A stretch of DNA of 41,415 nucleotides, taken from assembly GCA_902801425.1 (NCBI GenBank), contig CADCIQ010000012.1:1-41415 (forward strand). The letters are read 5' to 3'. This document shows, in pieces, positions 34,109 through 39,891 of this stretch; within the stretch, counting starts at the first letter, position 1, and every line of letters begins with the position of its first letter. Source of the stretch: an uncultured Bacteroidales bacterium. Its GTDB lineage: Bacteria; Bacteroidota; Bacteroidia; Bacteroidales; Bacteroidaceae. A model generated the notes under the pieces. The model was not told the origin of the DNA and searched no databases. It saw nothing but the letters and a program-made list of their open reading frames with translations. The position numbers and the translations under genes were made by a program.

Positions 34109-34277
34109 GGCCTCTCCCCCCGCCCTCCCCCGTAGGGAGGGAGCCGGAAGGCTAAAGGCAATTCAATTATTTAATTATTACTCATTACTAATCAAAGTCG
34201 GCTCTCCGGCTCCCTCCCTACGGGGGAAGTCCGATGTTGATAACATCGGAGTATGTGCCAGGGCGGGGGGAGAGGCC
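34109..34277. repeat. B-type palindromic element B2 with a nested insertion
   Basis: Arms as in B1 (34109 and up to 34277), but the right arm is split by a 34-nt insertion at 34227-34260 in place of a single A. Between trpA and trpB. Confidence 0.85.
34227..34260. repeat. Nested 34-nt hairpin insertion, copy 1
   Basis: Stem TCCGATGTT-GAT-AACATCGGA flanked by AAG on the left and GTATGTGCCA on the right. Without it the B2 arm matches B1. Confidence 0.8.
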
Positions 34278-34281
34278 TCTT

Positions 34282-35061
34282 CTATTTACTTAGTGCCTCA
34301 AACAACTCATCCAATGCCTTGTCAGCATCGCCGTTTGCCTGCTCAAGAAGCTGCACGAACTTACTTCCGATGATTGCTCCAGCGGCATTTGCCTGTGACG
34401 ATTCAAGCGTCTGCTTGTTGCTGATGCCGAAGCCTATCATGCGAGGGTTGCGGAGGTTCATGGCGTTGATGCGCTGGAAATACTCCTGCTTAGCCTCATC
34501 GAACGACTTCTGCGCACCCGTGGTGCTTGCTGATGATACCATATACACGAATCCGTCGGTATGCTCGTCGATGAAGCGGATGCGCTCCTCTGATGTCTCA
34601 GGAGTGATGAGCATGATGATGCGGATATCATATTTGTCTGCTACTGGCTTCACCTGCTCCATATAGTCCTTGAAAGGAAGGTCTGGAATGATAGCTCCGC
34701 TAACGCCACACTCCACGCAGCTCTTGCAGAACTCCTCAATGCCATACTGCAACACCACGTTCAAGTAGCCCATGAGCACGAGCGGAATCTTCACCTCATC
34801 CTTGACAGCCTTCAACTGTGAGAAGAGAAGACGCAGCGACATTCCGTTGCGCAATGCCTTCGTAGCAGCATCCTGAATAACAGGACCGTCAGCCATAGGG
34901 TCGCTGAAAGGTATTCCCACCTCTATCATATCTATGCCGTGACGCTCCATTGACTTTATCACATCCCCTGTTCCCTCAAGTGTAGGGCATCCTGCACAGA
35001 AATAGAGGGAAAGGAGCTTACGGTCTTTTGCCGAAGCAAATAATTGATTTATCTTATTCAT
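34282..35061 (-). CDS. trpA: Tryptophan synthase alpha chain
   Basis: A 259-residue TIM-barrel enzyme that releases indole from indole-glycerol phosphate. Seen: YFCAGCPTLEGT, HGIDMIEVGIPFSDPMADGP with the catalytic Glu and Asp, LMGYLNVVLQYG, GAIIPDLPFKDY, VYMVSSASTTGAQ and GFGISNKQTL. Length normal. Fourth gene; 47 bp behind trpF, the only trp gap without an A or B element (it has a TTTAACAATGTACAATG-type short repeat instead, 35070-35101). Confidence 0.96.
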   Translation of the reverse strand: MNKINQLFASAKDRKLLSLYFCAGCPTLEGTGDVIKSMERHGIDMIEVGIPFSDPMADGPVIQDAATKALRNGMSLRLLFSQLKAVKDEVKIPLVLMGYLNVVLQYGIEEFCKSCVECGVSGAIIPDLPFKDYMEQVKPVADKYDIRIIMLITPETSEERIRFIDEHTDGFVYMVSSASTTGAQKSFDEAKQEYFQRINAMNLRNPRMIGFGISNKQTLESSQANAAGAIIGSKFVQLLEQANGDADKALDELFEALSK

Positions 35062-35108
35062 CTCTTGTATTTACCATTTAACAATGTACAATGTACTATT
35101 TTTACTAT

Positions 35109-35801
35109 CTAACATCCTTCCCTTTGGGAAGGCTTGGTTAGGCTGATGAACGCTTTTAACTTCTCCACATCCTTCAGTCCTGGCTCTATCTCAAACTTCG
35201 AGTTGAGGTCTATGCCCACGCACATCGGATGCTTGAAAGCCTTTACGCGCTCCACGTCATCTGGTCCGATTCCTCCAGAGAGCAGGAACGGAATATTACC
35301 GTCATACCCCTCGAGTACCGACCAGTCGAACTGCTCTCCGCTGCCTCCCACGCACTTGCATTTCGTGTCGAAAAGCAGCATATCAGCATGTCCCTCGTAC
35401 TCACGCCATCGCTTCACATCATCGGCCTCTCGTATGCTCAGCGCCTTGATAATCTTGACGTCTGGCGCAATGTCAGGAATGAGCGTCGCCTTGAGGTTAT
35501 CAATCATAACAGGCGACTCATCACCATGTAGCTGCACATAGTCGAGCTTGAAGTTATACACGCGCGTCACGATGTTCTGTGGCATATCATCTACGAACAC
35601 GCCCACATATTTCACATCCGACTGCTTGCCATCAAGCATCTCCGTATTCACGCGGTCAGGAATGATACCTGCACGCGATGAAATCTGTGACACATACCTC
35701 GGGCTCTTCGGCCAGAAGATGAAGCCCATCATATCTATTCCAAGCTTTGACACCTCCGCAATGTTCTGAGGGTCACGCATTCCGCAAACTTTTACTAACA
35801 T
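35109..35801 (-). CDS. trpF: Phosphoribosylanthranilate isomerase
   Basis: From ATG 35801 it has 230 residues (MLVKVCGMRDPQNI, the family start); the frame up to 35915 is repeat translation and is rejected. Seen: MGFIFWPKSPRYV, YVQLHGDESPVM, LLFDTKCKCVGGSGEQFDW, LLSGGIGPDDV and GIDLNSKFEIEPGLKD with the C-terminal catalytic Asp. Odd: after KAFI, the last residues SLTKPSQREGC and the stop come from a 34-bp repeat (35111-35144) that also supplies the trpD stop in another frame. Confidence 0.95.
   Translation of the reverse strand: MLVKVCGMRDPQNIAEVSKLGIDMMGFIFWPKSPRYVSQISSRAGIIPDRVNTEMLDGKQSDVKYVGVFVDDMPQNIVTRVYNFKLDYVQLHGDESPVMIDNLKATLIPDIAPDVKIIKALSIREADDVKRWREYEGHADMLLFDTKCKCVGGSGEQFDWSVLEGYDGNIPFLLSGGIGPDDVERVKAFKHPMCVGIDLNSKFEIEPGLKDVEKLKAFISLTKPSQREGC
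35111..35144. repeat. 34-bp repeat E, copy 1 (end of trpF)
   Basis: AACATCCTTCCCTTTGGGAA followed by GGCTTGGTTAGGCT; identical to 36911-36944. It contains a CTTCCC-TTT-GGGAAG hairpin and begins, on the coding strand, with AGCCTAACC. Confidence 0.85.
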
Positions 35802-35818
35802 AAAGAAAAAGATACACA

Positions 35819-36010
35819 GCCCCTCACCTGCCCTACGGGCATCCTCTCCCCAAGGGGCGAGGAAAATATTACCTTTATTCGCTATGAGGGTATTTGCAAT
35901 GTTATTTTTTATCAATAAATACTAACTTTTCCCTCGCCCCTAGGGGAAGTCGGAGATTGAGTATCTCCGAGTATGTGTCAGAGGGTGTCACGCAGTGACG
36001 GGTGAGGGGC
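35819..36010. repeat. A-type palindromic element A5 with a nested insertion
   Basis: Left arm as in A4 (35819), right arm ending GACGGGTGAGGGGC (36010). The right arm is split by a 34-nt insertion at 35947-35980. Its distal part codes the last residues of TrpC. Confidence 0.85.
35947..35980. repeat. Nested 34-nt hairpin insertion, copy 2
   Basis: AAGT then CGGAGAT-TGAGT-ATCTCCG then AGTATGTGTCA. Same frame and length as copy 1 but with a different stem sequence that still pairs. Confidence 0.8.
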
Positions 36011-36812
36011 CGAGGTTGGTTAGGCTGAGCCTTATAAACTCCCTCAACGCCTTCCCCGGATCTTCCGTCTTCATGAAGTTCTCACCTATGAGGAAGCCCC
36101 TGAAGCCTGCCTCACGCAACTCCCGAACCGTATTTGGTTCGGAAATCCCGCTCTCGCTTACCTTGCACGCATCCTTAGGAAGAAGCTCTGCCAAGCGGAA
36201 GGAATTCTCCACCTTTGTGATGAACGTACCGAGGTTACGGTTGTTTATTCCGCACATATCAGACCCCAGTTCCACATACTCCAGCTCTGGCTCGCTATGC
36301 ATCTCGAGCAGCACCTCAAGCTGAAGGTCGTGCGCCTTGCCGAGCAGATCACGGCACTCCGCTTTCTTCAGGTCGGCTGCAATGAGCAGCACGGCTGATG
36401 CCCCGCAAAGGCGAGCCTGCCACAGCTGATACTCATCAATCACGAAGTTCTTATATAGAATAGGTATAGTAACTCCCGACTGGCGCGCTATCCTTATGAA
36501 ATCATCACAACCGCCAAAGTATTTCGTATCAGTAAGAATACTCAAAGCCGAAGCCCCGTTCTGCTGATATGAGAGTGGAATGACATCTGCCCTACCCTCT
36601 TCCTTTATCCATCCCTTGGAAGGCGACTTGCGCTTGAACTCGGAGATGATGCCTGAATCCGATGCCATCAACGCACCACGCATCGAAGGCACTTCCGCGC
36701 CCTCATCCATCACCTTCTCCACCTTTGCCACAAGGTCACGGAACGGCAATTCCTTCTTGAACTGCTCTACCTCTATTCGCTTGTTAGCGATTATCTCGTC
36801 TAAAATGTCCAT
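35988..36812 (-). CDS. trpC: Indole-3-glycerol phosphate synthase
   Basis: A 274-residue TIM-barrel enzyme closing the indole ring. Seen: ILDEIIANKRIEVEQFK, GIISEFKRKSPSKGWI (catalytic Lys), SILTDTKYFGG, PILYKNFVIDEYQLWQAR, LLIAADL, LEVLLEMHSEPELEY, GINNRNLGTF and SESGISEPNTV. Odd: the last residues SLTNLGPSPVTA and TGA are translated from AGCCTAACC plus the end of element A5. The ATG follows GGAGAGGCCG of a B-type arm, which could serve as a ribosome-binding site. Confidence 0.96.
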   Translation of the reverse strand: MDILDEIIANKRIEVEQFKKELPFRDLVAKVEKVMDEGAEVPSMRGALMASDSGIISEFKRKSPSKGWIKEEGRADVIPLSYQQNGASALSILTDTKYFGGCDDFIRIARQSGVTIPILYKNFVIDEYQLWQARLCGASAVLLIAADLKKAECRDLLGKAHDLQLEVLLEMHSEPELEYVELGSDMCGINNRNLGTFITKVENSFRLAELLPKDACKVSESGISEPNTVRELREAGFRGFLIGENFMKTEDPGKALREFIRLSLTNLGPSPVTA

Positions 36813-36813
36813 C

Positions 36814-36852
36814 GGCCTCTCCCCCCGCCCTCCCCCGTAGGGAGGGAGCCGG
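36814..36852. repeat. Single B-type arm before trpC
   Basis: GGCCTCTCCCCCCGCCCTCC then CCGTAGGGAGGGAGCC; no inverted partner. The arm ends one base before the trpC ATG. Confidence 0.8.
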
Positions 36853-36910
36853 ATTGCTCAAGGGGGCTAATTCCAGATTGTTGTTATTACTTTTGACAAT
36901 AATACTATAA

Positions 36911-36944
36911 AACATCCTTCCCTTTGGGAAGGCTTGGTTAGGCT
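36911..36944. repeat. 34-bp repeat E, copy 2 (end of trpD)
   Basis: Identical to 35111-35144. On the coding strand the TAA in GCCTAACC is the trpD stop codon. Confidence 0.85.
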
Positions 36945-37939
36945 TTATTCACCTCCACAAACTTCTTCAGCGTTGCCAATGCCTTACCGCTCTCGATGCT
37001 CTCCCTTGCCTTGGCAATGCACTCCTCTATCGGCATCTTACCTGCCTCAAGCGTCTGGATGGCAAAGGCGGCATTCACGATAACCACATTCTTCTGCGAC
37101 TCCGTTGCCGTGTTCTCAAGAACAGAATCGAATATCCTCATCGCCTCTTCCTTCGTCGAACCACCATAGATCTCAGCTGGCTTCACAAGCGGCATCTTCA
37201 CATCGTGTGGCGAGAATATCCTCTCATAGTTATTGGCTGTCACCTTGAAATTGCCTGTCAGCGAAATCTCGTCATAGCCGTCGATTGAGTTCTCTATGGC
37301 ATAGTCAGAACCGAGTTTCTGATAAACGCTGTTATACAAACGCATCTGGTCAAGATTCGCCACACCGAGCAACTGGCACTTTGGCTGACTCGGATTGACG
37401 ATAGGGCCAAGGAGATTGAACACCGTAGGGAACTCCACAGCCTTACGGATTGGGGCAACGAACTTCATAGCACGAGCGAACAATGGTGCATGGAGATAAA
37501 CGATACCTGTCTCGTTGATTGAGCGGTTGAGCTGGTCAATATCGTTAGTGAACTTAACACCGTGACCCTCAATCACATTACTTGCACCGCTAACCGATGT
37601 GGCTGCCACGTTACCATGCTTTGCCACCTTATATCCAGCACCTGCCACCACGAAGCAGGCACAGGTTGAGATGTTGAACGTATTCTTCTGATCACCGCCA
37701 GTACCCACAATGTCAATATATCGGTCGGCATCAAGAAGGGCAGGAACGCCAGTCTCAAGTATTCCGTCACGGAAACCGAGCAACTCGTCAACCGAGATTC
37801 CACGCATCTGCAAGCAAGCCAACAGAGCCGTGATCTGTGCATCGTTAATCTCCTGACGTGTGATTGCCAGAAGAATCTGTCTCATTTCCTCGCGCGAAAG
37901 CAGCTCATGCTCAAGCACTCTCGCCAAAATTTCCTTCAT
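36938..37939 (-). CDS. trpD: Anthranilate phosphoribosyltransferase
   Basis: From ATG 37939 it has 333 residues (MKEILARVLEHELLSREEM); upstream in-frame Mets (37945, 37987) are encoded by TAGTAAATAGT-type repeats and are rejected. TrpD joins anthranilate and PRPP. Seen: DIVGTGGDQKNTFNISTCAC (PRPP site), KVAKHGNVAATSVSGASNVIEGHGV, ARAMKFVAPIRK, FNLLGPIVNPSQPKCQLLGV and the DEISLTG segment. First structural gene of the operon, about 200 nt after the leader peptide. Confidence 0.96.
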   Translation of the reverse strand: MKEILARVLEHELLSREEMRQILLAITRQEINDAQITALLACLQMRGISVDELLGFRDGILETGVPALLDADRYIDIVGTGGDQKNTFNISTCACFVVAGAGYKVAKHGNVAATSVSGASNVIEGHGVKFTNDIDQLNRSINETGIVYLHAPLFARAMKFVAPIRKAVEFPTVFNLLGPIVNPSQPKCQLLGVANLDQMRLYNSVYQKLGSDYAIENSIDGYDEISLTGNFKVTANNYERIFSPHDVKMPLVKPAEIYGGSTKEEAMRIFDSVLENTATESQKNVVIVNAAFAIQTLEAGKMPIEECIAKARESIESGKALATLKKFVEVNKA

Positions 37940-38003
37940 TACCATATATTTATTTACTATTTTACTATTTACTATTTTTTTCAGCATCCCCCCTTCGCGC
38001 TCC

Positions 38004-38040
38004 GGCTCCCTCTCTACGGGAGAGGGCGGGGGGAGAGGCC
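38004..38040. repeat. Single B-type arm between attenuator and trpD
   Basis: GGCTCCCTCTCTACGGGAGA then GGGCGGGGGGAGAGGCC; inverse orientation to the arm before trpC. Confidence 0.8.
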
Positions 38041-38050
38041 GCAGTTCAAT

Positions 38051-38083
38051 TAAAAAGGGCCTGTCGCGTTTGCGACAGACCCT
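38051..38083 (-). terminator. trp attenuator (intrinsic terminator in the leader)
   Basis: On the minus strand AGGGTCTGTCGC (38072-38083) pairs with GCGACAGGCCCT (38056-38067): 12 bp with one G-T, loop of four, followed by a U-run. It lies 57 nt past the leader-peptide stop and ahead of trpD. Confidence 0.92.
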
Positions 38084-38139
38084 TAAGAATATCTCTTTAT
38101 ACTTGACAAGTACATATACGGTCTTAGCAACTCACGACT

Positions 38140-38193
38140 TTATTCAAATCTCGAGCTACGCCACCACCAATATGTACGAATGTTTTGTTTCAT
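38140..38193 (-). CDS. trpL: trp operon leader peptide
   Basis: ATG 38193 to TAA 38140-38142: MKQNIRTYWWWRSSRFE, 17 residues with three consecutive Trp codons at positions 9-11, which is far above chance in so short a frame. A GTACATAT just before the Trp codons (38170-38177) can pair with ATATGTAC further on (38110-38117), and AGACC (38120-38124) can pair with GGTCT in the terminator arm (38077-38081). When ribosomes stall at Trp the first pairing is blocked and the second would open the terminator. This is classic attenuation logic, here in a Bacteroidetes operon. Too short for routine gene calling. Confidence 0.92.
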   Translation of the reverse strand: MKQNIRTYWWWRSSRFE

Positions 38194-38197
38194 GCTG

Positions 38198-38227
38198 CAA
38201 AAGTACACATTTATTTTGAAAAAACAA
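38198..38227 (-). promoter_or_regulatory. Promoter of the trp operon
   Basis: Minus strand: TTG (38225-38227), 19 bp, TACTTTTG (38198-38205). The -7 box ends four bases before the leader ATG, so transcription would start at or very near the AUG. Confidence 0.75.
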
Positions 38228-38380
38228 ATTTTTTGGCACATTTTTTCGTCTTTTGCTTACATTTTTCTTTCAAAACTTTCAAAAATATTCCAATTTCATT
38301 ATTCTTGGCAGCATAAAAAGCAAAATCGTAACACATAGGGTGTGCGTAAAAATCATGTTAACAATAACATCAGTTCGACG

Positions 38381-38410
38381 ACTTGCTTTAGCTTGTTGAG
38401 CCTTAGCGAA
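38381..38410. repeat. 30-bp direct repeat, copy 1
   Basis: ACTTGCTTTAGCTTGTTGAG then CCTTAGCGAA; nearly identical at 39665-39694, on both sides of the Bro-N gene. Confidence 0.7.
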
Positions 38411-38477
38411 CAAAGCCAAATCTTGAGAGAATCTTTCAAGAAAATCTTGGTGAAAATTTTCCCGCTCCCTTCCCCAT

Positions 38478-38605
38478 CTAAATTGCTTTCGCCATTTAGA
38501 AAAACCAATTAAAACAAAAGAAAACAAAAGAAACATCTTTGTTTATTTGTTTTTACATGTTTTTATTGGTTTTATCCTGTTTTTTTAGATGGCGAAAGCA
38601 ATTAG
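38478..38605. repeat. Inverted-repeat element
   Basis: CTAAATTGCTTTCGCCATTT (38478) against AGATGGCGAAAGCAATTAG (to 38605), with A-rich bases continuing the pairing inward. Confidence 0.7.
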
Positions 38606-38784
38606 CAATTAGCGCCTCTGCGTTCAGTTATTATTCTCTGTTAACCTTCGAACTGAGATTCACATAGAAATCCCACTTCCAGATCGTGATATGAATTGAT
38701 ACAAACATAATATTATTTACAATTTACAATTTACCATTTACAATTTACAATCTACAATTGCGCGTATGAGGGCTGTAAGCCCGT

Positions 38785-38954
38785 CACCTAAAAGGGCAGT
38801 CCGCAAGGGCTGTTATATAGGTTGTTATAGTATATTGAGGTCTGAAGGACCGACACCTATTGTATTTGTCTATGATTTCAGGTGTCGCACTTACAGCGCT
38901 CCATTCCTCACACCCATTCGCATTGACAGCCCTATCGGACTGCCCTGTTAGGTG
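38785..38954. repeat. Inverted-repeat element with 29-bp arms
   Basis: Left arm 38785-38813 (CACCTAAAAGGGCAGTCCGC...), right arm 38926-38954 (...GGACTGCCCTGTTAGGTG), 26 of 29 matching. AGGTGTCGCAC occurs just outside and inside. Confidence 0.75.
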
Positions 38955-39064
38955 TCGCACCTTCGGCGCTCCGCAAATCACGCCCAAGCCTATCCCATCA
39001 CCACTCCCCCTCACGCGAGTAAGTGTATCTATTCCCCCCTGTAGGGGGTGAGGGGGGTGGAGCT

Positions 39065-39097
39065 TGTCACATACTCCGATGTTATCAACATCGGACT
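39065..39097 (-). repeat. Nested hairpin insertion, copy 3
   Basis: Reverse complement of copy 1 with one change: stem TCCGATGTT/AACATCGGA and ATACTC..GACA flank. It lies in a GC-rich remnant just downstream of the Bro-N gene stop. Confidence 0.75.
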
Positions 39098-39145
39098 ACC
39101 CATTGGGGAGGGTTGGGGTGGGTCGTGGGGTCGTAGGTCGTTAGC

Positions 39146-39640
39146 CTATCCAGCCAGCGGCTTCATACGCTCATTCTCCAGAGAGAGAGTTACGTTCTCC
39201 TTCATCAGCGCCAATCGCTCGGTGCGCTCACGCTTCAAGGTGTTGAGCAACTTGATTCCATAGTCAGGATCCTCGGCAAAGCGAGCCAAAGCATCATCCG
39301 TGAGATACGCCCCATTGCGACGGATGGAAGGAAGTACCTCCTCAAACACCCAGTTCTGAAACTGCTCCGCCTCAGCCTTGCGACTCTGGAAGATGCAACG
39401 ATAGAGATTAGGTTCATCAATGTAGATCATCTTCTGGGCAACCACTGTTCCGAATTGGTTCTTGATAGGGGTCTCGATAGTATCGACCCCCCTCCCAGAT
39501 AGTCTTCTTTTAACATCACTTGGATTACCGATAGCCAATGCCTTGCATACATCGGAAAGGCAAAACAGCTCTTTGGCATCTGCCAGACAAATTCGGATTT
39601 CACCGAATTGCTCATGTCTGAAAATCTTAATTGTTTTCAT
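39146..39640 (-). CDS. Bro-N domain protein (phage antirepressor type), short
   Basis: A 164-residue protein. Residues about 5-110 are a Bro-N domain: IKIFRHEQFGEIRI, FCLSDVCKALAIGNPSDVKRRL, IDEPNLYRCIFQSRKAEAEQF and NWVFEEVLPSIRRNGAYLTDD. The tail (LLNTLKRERTERLALMKENVTL) looks like a coiled coil, and the usual second antirepressor domain is missing, as in many genomic Bro-N genes. Such proteins bind DNA; in phages they act as antirepressors. No other phage genes are near. A TACCTTTG box at 39778-39785 (minus) may be its -7 element. Confidence 0.85.
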   Translation of the reverse strand: MKTIKIFRHEQFGEIRICLADAKELFCLSDVCKALAIGNPSDVKRRLSGRGVDTIETPIKNQFGTVVAQKMIYIDEPNLYRCIFQSRKAEAEQFQNWVFEEVLPSIRRNGAYLTDDALARFAEDPDYGIKLLNTLKRERTERLALMKENVTLSLENERMKPLAG

Positions 39641-39664
39641 ATCAATTATTAATTATTCATTATA

Positions 39665-39694
39665 ACTTGCTTTAGCTTGTTGAGCTTTAGCGAA
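39665..39694. repeat. 30-bp direct repeat, copy 2
   Basis: ACTTGCTTTAGCTTGTTGAG then CTTTAGCGAA; one base different from copy 1 at 38381. The repeats bracket the Bro-N gene. Confidence 0.7.
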
Positions 39695-39891
39695 AAATTA
39701 TTAATTAGCAGAATGCTCCGTCTGGGCCCATAAACGAAAAGCACCCGCAACCAGATTTTTCCATCCGATTGCGAGTGCAAAGGTAAGGCGTTTTCATAAG
39801 GTGGTTCCTATACCCCATCTTTACCCTATGAAAAATAGGACATATACTAACGTGAGTTACTTACTATTGTATATATCCTGATGTTTCTCCT

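Larger units (their letters stand above)
38194..39145. other. Region between the trp leader and the Bro-N gene
   Basis: Contains the trp promoter, two inverted-repeat elements (38478-38605 and 38785-38954), a run of TTTACAAT short repeats (38712-38757), a third copy of the nested hairpin (39065-39097), and GC-rich remnants near 39041-39125. An 85-codon minus-strand frame (38279-38536) looks spurious. No supported gene. Confidence 0.6.

Noticed and set aside
35802-35915. Longer N-terminus for TrpF
   Set aside because: Also repeat translation; MLVKVCGMRD is the normal family start.
38130-38195. A tRNA-like segment (TTCAAATCTCGAG) near the trp leader
   Set aside because: No cloverleaf can be drawn; the segment is the reverse strand of the leader peptide.
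38279-38536. 85-codon minus-strand frame between the trp leader and the Bro-N gene
   Set aside because: Its middle (AKAQQAKAS) is translated from the 30-bp repeat and one end lies in an inverted-repeat element; no promoter or family resemblance.
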